This document shows, piece after piece, positions 1 to 5,211 of a stretch of 5,211 nt of DNA (positions are counted from its first letter, which is position 1; the number at the start of each line of letters is the position of its first letter). This stretch comes from an uncultured Chloroflexota bacterium. GTDB lineage: Bacteria > Chloroflexota > Anaerolineae > Aggregatilineales > Phototrophicaceae. Position numbers and translations under genes: made by a program. The DNA lies in contig CALDGT010000249.1 in NCBI GenBank assembly GCA_937942935.1, forward strand, positions 1-5,211, written 5' to 3'. The notes beneath the pieces were generated by a model. It was not told the origin of the DNA, made no database searches, and worked only from the letters and a program-made list of their open reading frames with translations.

Positions 1-1
1 A

Positions 2-475
2 CTCACCGATGAAGGCATGGCACTGGCATTGCGGGTGTTGCGTCGCCATCGGTTGCTTGAATTATATTTAGTACAAGAATTGGGTTACGAACTTCATGAA
101 GTGCATCATGAAGCCGAAAACTTGGAACATGCGGTTTCTGACCGATTTATAGAGGCAATCGCCACCAAACTCGGCAACCCAACCCTAGACCCCCACGGCG
201 ACCCAATCCCTGCCGCCGATGGGACAATTATTCGCCGTGATTTGGTATCGCTCAACGTGTTAGAACTGAACACCCCTGCCCTTGTGAGCCGATTCACCGC
301 CGACAATGATGAAATGCTCCAGCACATCCTCAATCGCAATTTTCGGTTAGGGGTGGCGGTATGTGTTAAGCATAGAGACCCATTCGATGGTCCACTTACA
401 GTTGAGGTCAATGGTGATGAAAATATCATTGGTTATTCAGTTGCAGACCATATTTTGGTGGAAGTGGATGAATAA
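2..475 (+). CDS. DtxR/MntR-family metal-dependent transcriptional repressor, 5' end cut off by window edge
   Basis: This is the C-terminal part (about 157 residues) of a cytoplasmic repressor that senses Fe(II) or Mn(II) and controls metal uptake or storage genes. The reading frame is open to the window edge, and the codons before the ATG at 17 read LTDEG, the usual end of the winged-helix domain. That ATG is therefore internal and the true start is upstream. The dimerisation/metal domain is clear: RRHRLLE supplies the His and Glu equivalent to DtxR H79 and E83. VHHEAENLEH supplies the equivalents of H98, E105 and H106, with Glu instead of Cys at the C102 position. A conserved DPHGDPIP loop follows. 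Residues from about LVSLNVLE to the end form the SH3-like/FeoA domain found in DtxR and IdeR but absent from Bacillus MntR. The gene ends in TAA and runs convergently toward the kinase gene. Family assignment is secure; metal specificity is not. Confidence 0.93.
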   Translation, partial: LTDEGMALALRVLRRHRLLELYLVQELGYELHEVHHEAENLEHAVSDRFIEAIATKLGNPTLDPHGDPIPAADGTIIRRDLVSLNVLELNTPALVSRFTADNDEMLQHILNRNFRLGVAVCVKHRDPFDGPLTVEVNGDENIIGYSVADHILVEVDE

Positions 476-476
476 C

Positions 477-503
477 AATAGGACGGCGGTATGCCGTCCT
501 ATT
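477..503. terminator. Hairpin between convergent genes, probable bidirectional terminator
   Basis: Positions 477-487 pair perfectly with 493-503 (11 bp, core GGACGGC/GCCGTCC) around the 5-nt loop GGTAT. The hairpin begins two bases after the TAA of the DtxR-family gene and contains the TAG stop (499-501) of the minus-strand kinase gene in its stem. Neither side has a long T tract. The plus side is followed by a short TTT run, while the minus side continues TATTGTTATT, which is somewhat more U-rich. The position between two converging genes supports transcription termination in both directions, possibly imperfect. Confidence 0.8.
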
Positions 504-2130
504 TGATTGATATGTTATCGGGGCTAATTGGCAGTCTAAATCCGAAGGTGCTACCCTCTAAATACACACTGCTAAAGACAATTTTTCCGCCAAACCGTTC
601 AATAATATTCTTGATAAGATACAACCCCAAACCTGTACCTTCAATATCATCGGTTTCTTTGGTTTTGGCGCGGAAGAATGGCTGAAATAACTTACTTTGC
701 ATATCTTCTGGAATACCAAAGCCCGTGTCTTTGACCTCAAAGATGGCGTGACCATTTTCTTGGCGTGTTTTAACCGTGATTTTACCCTTACTTGGGGTAT
801 ATTTGATGGCATTGGTCAGCAAATTGGCGGCGGCTTCTAAAATTTGCACATCATCTGCCCGTACCATCAAGGCGGTTTCTGCTAATGCGAGCGCCATATC
901 TTGTTGTTTTTCGGTGGCTTGCTCGGTGTGTTCGTAAAAGGCTTCTTGCACAGTCTTATTCAGGTCGAACACCTTTGCTTTTTCGACACTGCTATTTTCA
1001 ATACGCTCCAGCGATAAAATATCGTTGGTGATTTTTTCGATGCGTCGCGTGGCTTTATCTATCATATCCAGATAATTATAGGCGCGTTTATCTCCATCTT
1101 TGCCCAAGACACGGCGCACCAATTCGACATAACCAATAATCACACTCGCAGGATTACGGAGGTCATGCGCCGCCACCCGAATCATATCGGTTTTGAGTTG
1201 TTCCAAACCACTGACTTGGGTATAGAGACGTTGCATTTCTTCATATCGTTCTTGTGCAATCTGATACAACCGCGCATTATCTAACGCCACCGCCACACGC
1301 CCTGTCACCAATTTGAGAAATTCATAGGTATCATCGGTGAAGCGTTCTGGTTTGTTGGTCTCGATATTCAAAATCCCGATAATGCGGTCAGATGAAACGA
1401 GTGGCAATAACATTTGTGCAATCGTCTTGGGATGCACAATCACTTTTTCAGATTCGACATTCACATCACGAATGAGGCGAGACTTGAGGTCTTCTTGAAT
1501 TTGTTTGATGAGTGGGTTAATTGGCAAAAGGCTACCACTCTTGAGGTCTGAATACCCACCGATGGCTTGTGCAATGCGAATTTGGTCATTCTCAAATAAC
1601 CCGATATATCCTGTATCTGCCCCACTCAAACGCACTGCCAAGTCAAGTGCCATCGCTTGGACATAATTCATGCTCAAGACTTGCGACAATTCATCATCTA
1701 CCTGATGCAAAATTTTGAATTGTTCGGCATGGCGTTCCCGTTCTTTTGCAACACGGTCACGCTCTAGGGCATAGTGAATCGCCCGTTGTAAGGTTGTAGG
1801 TTTCAGGTCGGCTTTATCGATGTAATCAGTCGCGCCCGCTTTGATGGCTTCCATATCTACACCTTCGCGGACTTGCCCTGTCATCATAATGACAGGCGCT
1901 TTTAAGCCTTTTTTCATGGCTTCACGCATGAGTTGAATACCACTAATTTGCCCCAAATCATAATCTATCAAATAAATCTGATGCTCACCTTTGCCAATGG
2001 CTTCTAAGCCTGTTTCATAGGTTGGCATATATTCGACAATATAATTCACATCGCCACGAGAGAGCATGTGTGTGATGAGAATTTGGTAACTACGGTCATC
2101 ATCTATGACCAAAACTTTTATGTCTGTCAT
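499..2130 (-). CDS. Hybrid sensor protein: REC-GAF-HisKA-HATPase_c histidine kinase, soluble
   Basis: This 543-residue protein is predicted to autophosphorylate on a histidine and to be tuned by its own receiver domain. Residues about 4-120 form a receiver domain with acidic pocket D10-D12, phospho-acceptor D56 (in LIDYDLG), T84 and K106. A charged, probably coiled-coil linker (about 121-150) leads to a GAF domain (about 150-287). After a second helical linker come HisKA with H322 in AHDLRNP, then HATPase_c with N440 (TNAIKYT), the G1 box DTGFGIP (468-474), the F box LFQPFF and the G2 box GTGLGL (498-503). All residues needed for kinase activity are present. There is no signal peptide or membrane segment, so it is cytoplasmic. 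The protein contains no Cys, which argues against a thiol-linked bilin or c-type haem in the GAF domain; the ligand is unknown. No DNA-binding output domain or cognate regulator is in the window. It is the last gene of the minus-strand block, 15 bp after the preceding gene. Confidence 0.93.
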   Translation of the reverse strand: MTDIKVLVIDDDRSYQILITHMLSRGDVNYIVEYMPTYETGLEAIGKGEHQIYLIDYDLGQISGIQLMREAMKKGLKAPVIMMTGQVREGVDMEAIKAGATDYIDKADLKPTTLQRAIHYALERDRVAKERERHAEQFKILHQVDDELSQVLSMNYVQAMALDLAVRLSGADTGYIGLFENDQIRIAQAIGGYSDLKSGSLLPINPLIKQIQEDLKSRLIRDVNVESEKVIVHPKTIAQMLLPLVSSDRIIGILNIETNKPERFTDDTYEFLKLVTGRVAVALDNARLYQIAQERYEEMQRLYTQVSGLEQLKTDMIRVAAHDLRNPASVIIGYVELVRRVLGKDGDKRAYNYLDMIDKATRRIEKITNDILSLERIENSSVEKAKVFDLNKTVQEAFYEHTEQATEKQQDMALALAETALMVRADDVQILEAAANLLTNAIKYTPSKGKITVKTRQENGHAIFEVKDTGFGIPEDMQSKLFQPFFRAKTKETDDIEGTGLGLYLIKNIIERFGGKIVFSSVYLEGSTFGFRLPISPDNISIK

Positions 2131-2135
2131 CAGTT

Positions 2136-2143
2136 ATCACCCC
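2136..2143 (-). promoter_or_regulatory. Strong Shine-Dalgarno site of the hybrid kinase gene
   Basis: On the minus strand the 15-bp gap before the kinase ATG contains GGGGTGAT, matching seven of eight bases of the anti-16S complement GAGGTGAT, five bases before the start codon. This fixes the start at 2130 and indicates independent ribosome loading within the operon. Confidence 0.75.
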
Positions 2144-2145
2144 AC

Positions 2146-2550
2146 CTAAATAAACTTTATAGGTCTGATTTTATAGGTTACGCGAGTCTCTTTGCCCCGT
2201 CTATCGGGCATCGAAGCATAATAATCGGGTTGCCCCCGATACCGATTGCTCAATAAATTGATGTGGTCTACTGCCCCTTCTTCAGTAATCTCGACCACCT
2301 CACCGCGCACTTCTAAATACCGATAAGGATTATTGGGGTCTACCGACAAAATTGTCACCTTAGACCGCGCACGCATATTTTTATCTTTTTGTCGTCCCTT
2401 TGCGCTATTCACCCAAATATATTCACCATCCCAATTAAACCAAACTGGGTTGGCTTGGGGATGTGTATCGGGCATGAGGGTGACGAGTGTCACCACAATT
2501 GGGCGTTCTAGCAGGTCTTTTTTCTCTTCTGGCAACACAAGACTTCCCAT
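2146..2550 (-). CDS. PPOX-type split-barrel FMN/F420-binding protein
   Basis: This 134-residue protein belongs to the pyridoxamine 5'-phosphate oxidase-like split-barrel group. Members of this size usually act as homodimers in the cytoplasm and bind FMN or the deazaflavin F420, reducing or oxidising small substrates. Visible hallmarks are the N-terminal helix (LPEEKKDLLE), a first barrel strand VVTLVTLMPDTHPQANPVWF, the strand YIWVNSAKGRQKDKNMRAR (about 44-62) whose basic residues normally contact the cofactor phosphate, and VTILSVDPNNPYRYLEVRGEV (about 65-85). The C terminus ends in a strand RVTYKIRPIKFI. The length is typical of Rv1155-like F420-dependent members, so F420 is a reasonable guess, but FMN cannot be excluded. 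The start is fixed: an in-frame TAG lies at 2560-2562 and the ATG at 2550 is the first start after it. It sits 45 bp after the lyase gene and 15 bp before the kinase gene. The substrate is unknown and I see no obvious link to its neighbours. Confidence 0.88.
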   Translation of the reverse strand: MGSLVLPEEKKDLLERPIVVTLVTLMPDTHPQANPVWFNWDGEYIWVNSAKGRQKDKNMRARSKVTILSVDPNNPYRYLEVRGEVVEITEEGAVDHINLLSNRYRGQPDYYASMPDRRGKETRVTYKIRPIKFI

Positions 2551-2562
2551 CGTGCTATACTA

Positions 2563-2568
2563 TCCTTT
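2563..2568 (-). promoter_or_regulatory. Shine-Dalgarno-like site of the PPOX-family gene
   Basis: AAAGGA on the minus strand lies 12 bases before the ATG at 2550. The spacing is longer than usual, but no other start codon exists between the upstream in-frame stop and this ATG, so it is the best available ribosome site. Confidence 0.45.
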
Positions 2569-2582
2569 CGGCATATTTCATT

Positions 2583-2588
2583 ATTATA
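2583..2588 (-). promoter_or_regulatory. Possible internal -10 box (TATAAT) before the PPOX and kinase genes
   Basis: The 45-bp gap between the lyase and PPOX genes contains a perfect TATAAT on the minus strand, 32 bases before the PPOX start. No good -35 is found at 16-18 bp spacing and there is no TGn extension. It could be a weak internal promoter for the last two genes or chance in an AT-rich gap. Confidence 0.3.
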
Positions 2589-2595
2589 GCCTAAT

Positions 2596-3486
2596 TTAGA
2601 CATCAATGCCTGCGGCGCGAGCGCGGGCGAGTATGGCTTCGGCAGATTTGACCATGGGCATATCTACCATGCGCCCTTCATAAGCAAATACCCCTGTACC
2701 ATGTGCCTGATGATCATTATGGGCAGTGATGAGGGCTTTTGCACGGGCAATTTGTTCGGGTGTGGGTGTAAAAACAGACTGAATTACTGGTACTTGTTTT
2801 GGATGGATGGCTAATTTTCCTGTAAAACCCATATAGAGGGCTTGTTCGGTCTCTGCACGTAACATACTATCGTCTGTGCCTAAATCAATAAACGGCGTAT
2901 CTATGGCTTGTAGCCCTTTCGCCTTTGCAAAAATAACCAATTTGCTCCGCGCATAAAAGACTTCCCAACCATCTGGCGTGCGGATTGCGCCAATATCCCC
3001 CGCCAAATCTTCTGCACCAAAGATAAGCGCAGAAAGGCGTGGGTCTGATTCGGCAATATCTTTCATATTCACCACACCCAACGCCGTCTCTAAAATCGCC
3101 AACAGGCGAATACTGCCTTCCATCCACCCATATTGACGTTCTGCACGGGTCAGGTGAACCGCGACACGTTGAATTTGCTCGGCATGTTCAACCTTTGGCA
3201 ATACATACCCATCGGGATGACTTTCGATGGTCTCTTGAATATCATGAAACCACAAAGATGGGTCATCGAGTACAGGGTTAATCCGCACAAGGCGCTCAGT
3301 ATGCCCAAAATTAATTTCTTTGAGGGCGGTGGCAGTCACGGCGCGGGCTTCGGCTTTGCGACTCAATGCCACCCCATCTTCCAAATCCATGATGACCGAA
3401 TCTACATCCAGCGATGCCCCTTTTTCTATCTTTTTGCGGTCATCACCGGGCATAAATAATAAAGCGCGTCGTGTTCTGATTGCCAT
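2596..3486 (-). CDS. CitE-like CoA-ester lyase (HpcH/HpaI aldolase/citrate lyase family)
   Basis: This 296-residue TIM-barrel lyase would cleave or form a 3-hydroxyacyl-CoA, such as citramalyl-CoA or malyl-CoA, using Mg2+. Diagnostic motifs in order are RRALLFMPGD (6-15), which helps bind CoA; MDLEDGV (33-39); the active-site Arg in LVRIN (R68); the Mg ligands E133 in ILETALG and D160 in FGAEDLAGDIG; AIHPKQV (226-232); and the C-terminal MVDMP (274-278), whose Asp matches the catalytic Asp that family members donate to the neighbouring subunit. The length is normal for stand-alone CitE/CLYBL-type lyases. No citrate lyase alpha or acyl-carrier subunit is adjacent, so true citrate lyase is unlikely. 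The window cannot separate citramalyl-CoA, malyl-CoA and beta-methylmalyl-CoA activity. The gene begins 18 bp after the stop of the glucosidase gene and has its own ribosome site in that gap. Confidence 0.93.
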   Translation of the reverse strand: MAIRTRRALLFMPGDDRKKIEKGASLDVDSVIMDLEDGVALSRKAEARAVTATALKEINFGHTERLVRINPVLDDPSLWFHDIQETIESHPDGYVLPKVEHAEQIQRVAVHLTRAERQYGWMEGSIRLLAILETALGVVNMKDIAESDPRLSALIFGAEDLAGDIGAIRTPDGWEVFYARSKLVIFAKAKGLQAIDTPFIDLGTDDSMLRAETEQALYMGFTGKLAIHPKQVPVIQSVFTPTPEQIARAKALITAHNDHQAHGTGVFAYEGRMVDMPMVKSAEAILARARAAGIDV

Positions 3487-3496
3487 GAGGTTTTTA

Positions 3497-3502
3497 TCCT
3501 TA
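3497..3502 (-). promoter_or_regulatory. Shine-Dalgarno site of the CoA-ester lyase gene
   Basis: TAAGGA on the minus strand lies ten bases before the ATG at 3486, within the 18-bp gap after the glucosidase stop codon. It supports this start and translation from a shared mRNA. Confidence 0.6.
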
Positions 3503-3504
3503 TA

Positions 3505-5130
3505 TCACGCAAACTCAATAATCACACCCTCATACGCGCCAAGTGTCATGCGGTCTAAATCTACCGCTTCGCCTTCACGATAAGAGTGTGTGGCAATAAC
3601 AATTGTGCCTTTATTATAATCAGCAAAGTGCAATTCGCGCTTGCCACCTGCAAAGTTTAACACAATCAGCCGTTTTTGCCCTTCATATTCTCGTAAAAAA
3701 GCATAGCAATCTTCTGGCAATCCGTCTATAGGGTAATATGCACCCCAATTGAGTGCGATTGTACTACGGCGATAGTGAAGTAAGCGATGATATAACATCA
3801 AGATTGAATTGGTATCTTTTTGTTGGTGTGCAACATTATTTTTGGCGTAATCTGGCGCGAGTGGCAACCATGTCTTGATTCCTGCACCAGAAAATCCCGC
3901 ATTGGGGGAATCATCCCATTGCATGGGAGTGCGACATTCATCCCGATTAAACCCGACTTTATTCCGTCCTTGTGGGTCTAAAATTTGGTCATCGGGGATG
4001 GTGGTATTGTGCATCCCAATTTCATCCCCATTATAAAGGGTTGGTGTGCCACGCAAGGTCAAAATGAGCATCGCCGCCAACCGCGCACTATCTTCACCAA
4101 CACGACTCAAAAGGCGTGGAGAATCATGATTGCCTAATACATAATTGGGTTGACCATACGCTGGAAGCCCTGCCTCATACGCATCTACTTTGGCACGGAT
4201 GGTTTTTGCATCCCATATGGTTGGGATAAGCCCAAAATTGAATGGCAAATGAATTTCATCACCATCCCCATCTTCGGTCTCTTTTCCATAATAAGAAGCG
4301 AGTTTTTGGGGCGATAATCCATAATCCACTTCGCCGACAATCACCCGATTCGGGTATTCATCAAACAACGCACGTAAGTCGCGCAAAATGCCATGCACTT
4401 CGGGTTGTTGTTCACTATTCACACGCAAATATTTCCATGCGGTACTATCCCCTTCTTTCCAATCAGGGTTAATGGGATTATCTAAAAATTCTGGATGTTT
4501 GAGCAAACGGTCAATCACATCCACACGGAAACCATCTAGACCACGTTCTAACCAAAAGCGAATTTCGCCGAACATCGCTTCTTGAACGGCAGGATTACGC
4601 CAATTCAATTCGGGTTGACCGGGGTCAAAGTTGTGCATGTAATATTGCCCTGTGTGCGGGTCAAATGTCCACGCATTACCCCCAAAATACGCGAGCCAAT
4701 TATTGGGCGGTTCACCGTTTGGTTTTGGGTCTTTCCAGATATACCAATCGCGTTTGGGGTTGTCTTTGCTAGAGCGCGATTCTTTGAACCACTCGTGTTC
4801 GGTGGATGTATGATTTGGGACTAAATCTAGCAAAATTTTGATATTGCGTTGGTGTGCTTCTTGTAGGAGCAAATCAAAATCGGCAAGAGTGCCATATTCA
4901 TGATGAATATCGGTATAATTTGCCACATCATACCCAAAATCGGCTTGTGGTGAGGGAAAAATTGGCGAGAGCCAAATGGCATCTATGCCCAGCCACGCTA
5001 AATAATCGAGCCGTCCGATAATTCCACGTAAATCACCAACGCCATCGTTATTCGAGTCTTGAAAACTACGTGGATAAATTTGATAAATCACACCACGTTG
5101 CCACCATGCACCTTTATCGCTCACAAGCAC
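3505..5130 (-). CDS. GH13 alpha-glucosidase / oligo-1,6-glucosidase-like enzyme
   Basis: This protein of about 541 residues is a complete glycoside hydrolase family 13 enzyme that would release glucose from the non-reducing end of short alpha-glucans. It has no signal peptide, so it acts in the cytoplasm. Seen in order: WWQRGVIYQIYPRSF near the start; a metal-binding loop DSNNDGVGD (25-33); region I DLVPNH (102-107); QPELN (172-176), close to the QPDLN marker of the oligo-1,6-glucosidase group; nucleophile D204 in GFRVDVID; acid/base E267 in VIVGEVD; transition-state Asp D336 in VLGNHD; then GTPTLYNGDEIGM and CRTPMQWDDSPNAGFS. A C-terminal beta domain starts near 455. All three catalytic acids are present. 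Val205 beside the nucleophile resembles alpha-1,6-preferring isomaltases, but related alpha-1,4 enzymes may also carry it. The start is GTG: an in-frame TAG immediately precedes the GTG at 5130, and a second GTG at 5124 has better ribosome-site spacing, so the protein may be two residues shorter. It is the first gene of the block. Confidence 0.95.
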   Translation of the reverse strand: MLVSDKGAWWQRGVIYQIYPRSFQDSNNDGVGDLRGIIGRLDYLAWLGIDAIWLSPIFPSPQADFGYDVANYTDIHHEYGTLADFDLLLQEAHQRNIKILLDLVPNHTSTEHEWFKESRSSKDNPKRDWYIWKDPKPNGEPPNNWLAYFGGNAWTFDPHTGQYYMHNFDPGQPELNWRNPAVQEAMFGEIRFWLERGLDGFRVDVIDRLLKHPEFLDNPINPDWKEGDSTAWKYLRVNSEQQPEVHGILRDLRALFDEYPNRVIVGEVDYGLSPQKLASYYGKETEDGDGDEIHLPFNFGLIPTIWDAKTIRAKVDAYEAGLPAYGQPNYVLGNHDSPRLLSRVGEDSARLAAMLILTLRGTPTLYNGDEIGMHNTTIPDDQILDPQGRNKVGFNRDECRTPMQWDDSPNAGFSGAGIKTWLPLAPDYAKNNVAHQQKDTNSILMLYHRLLHYRRSTIALNWGAYYPIDGLPEDCYAFLREYEGQKRLIVLNFAGGKRELHFADYNKGTIVIATHSYREGEAVDLDRMTLGAYEGVIIEFA

Positions 5131-5133
5131 CTA

Positions 5134-5137
5134 CCTT
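5134..5137 (-). promoter_or_regulatory. Shine-Dalgarno site that favours the second GTG of the glucosidase gene
   Basis: The minus strand reads TTAAGGTAG then GTGCTTGTGAGC. AAGG is only three bases from the first GTG (5130) but nine from the second (5124). The overlapping AGGTG could also pair with 16S rRNA. The second GTG is therefore the likelier start. Confidence 0.55.
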
Positions 5138-5182
5138 AACTTCGCCCGAAAAAATCAAACTTTTGTATGGTTATTTTTCACA

Positions 5183-5191
5183 ATTATAACA
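5183..5191 (-). promoter_or_regulatory. Extended -10 promoter of the minus-strand operon
   Basis: The minus strand contains TGTTATAAT: a perfect TATAAT (5188-5183) preceded by the TG extension (5191-5190). A -35 at 17-bp spacing would be CTCACC at 5211-5206, a poor match, but extended -10 promoters need little -35. Transcription would begin near 5175, leaving an AT-rich leader of about 45-50 bases before the glucosidase start. It is well placed as the main promoter of the four-gene block. Confidence 0.6.
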
Positions 5192-5211
5192 TAAATGAGA
5201 TATGTGGTGAG

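Larger units (their letters stand above)
499..5188 (-). other. Putative four-gene operon: glucosidase, CoA-ester lyase, PPOX protein, hybrid kinase
   Basis: Four genes run in the same direction with gaps of 18, 45 and 15 bp, no hairpin terminator between them, a candidate promoter in front and a strong hairpin at the end. Co-transcription is inferred from this layout. The functions do not form an obvious pathway, so shared expression need not mean shared function. Confidence 0.6.

Noticed and set aside
17..19. ATG at 17 as the start of the metal-dependent repressor
   Set aside because: Upstream in-frame codons LTDEG match the family, and starting here would remove the DNA-binding domain; the gene is cut by the window edge.
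91..102. 12-bp perfect palindrome ACTTCATGAAGT in the DtxR-family gene
   Set aside because: About one such palindrome is expected by chance in a window this size, and it lies in coding sequence for a conserved domain.
106..429. Minus-strand open frame of 107 codons opposite the DtxR-family gene
   Set aside because: It is antisense to a clearly conserved domain protein, has no recognisable motif, and has no ribosome site that I could see.
491..685. Plus-strand open frame starting within the hairpin
   Set aside because: It overlaps the conserved HATPase_c end of the kinase on the other strand, and its translation shows no family features.
3133..3459. Plus-strand open frame opposite the CoA-ester lyase
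   Set aside because: It is a shadow frame of a well-supported gene; its composition is unlike the real proteins here.
5141..5150. TTCG-CC-CGAA inverted repeat just upstream of the glucosidase ribosome site
   Set aside because: The two-base loop leaves only a three-pair stem; too weak to call a regulatory hairpin.
5156..5165. Short inverted repeat CAAA-CT-TTTG in the leader of the minus-strand operon
   Set aside because: Four-base arms are too short to support an operator call.
1..5211. Search for defence systems, CRISPR arrays, insertion sequences, tRNAs or riboswitches
   Set aside because: No repeats, transposase-like proteins, tRNA-like folds or recognisable riboswitch patterns were seen; nearly all bases are in ordinary coding genes.

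Overview
The window looks like chromosomal DNA of a free-living bacterium with moderate GC content. The protein styles would fit a Chloroflexota (Anaerolineae-like) organism: a GAF-containing histidine kinase with an HDLRNP H-box, an F420/FMN split-barrel oxidoreductase, a stand-alone CitE-like lyase, and a DtxR-family repressor with an RRHRLLE motif. This placement is an impression from protein style only; no marker gene is present.

Layout. At the left edge is the 3' part of a DtxR/MntR-family metal-dependent repressor on the + strand (2-475); its DNA-binding winged helix lies outside the window. It converges on a block of four minus-strand genes, and an 11-bp-stem hairpin (477-503) separates the two transcription units. 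In transcription order the minus-strand block is: a GH13 alpha-glucosidase (5130-3505), a CitE-like HpcH/HpaI-family CoA-ester lyase (3486-2596), a small split-barrel PPOX-type flavin/F420 protein (2550-2146), and a cytoplasmic REC-GAF-HisKA-HATPase hybrid kinase (2130-499). The gaps are 18, 45 and 15 bp and each start has a Shine-Dalgarno-like sequence, so one polycistronic mRNA is likely. A candidate extended -10 promoter (TGnTATAAT) lies upstream of the first gene at 5183-5191, and a second TATAAT in the 45-bp gap may add an internal start for the last two genes.

How the genes might work together. The first enzyme would release glucose from short oligosaccharides in the cytoplasm, and the second would cleave a 3-hydroxy-acyl-CoA such as citramalyl-CoA or malyl-CoA. 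The third is a redox or cofactor-binding protein of unknown substrate, and the fourth is a signalling protein with no visible output domain. I see no strong shared pathway; the cluster reads more like a housekeeping operon of convenience than a dedicated system.

No RNA genes, CRISPR arrays, insertion sequences or mobile-element marks were seen. There is no gene-free stretch over 300 bases. I do not find convincing evidence of a new biological system; the findings below are modest.
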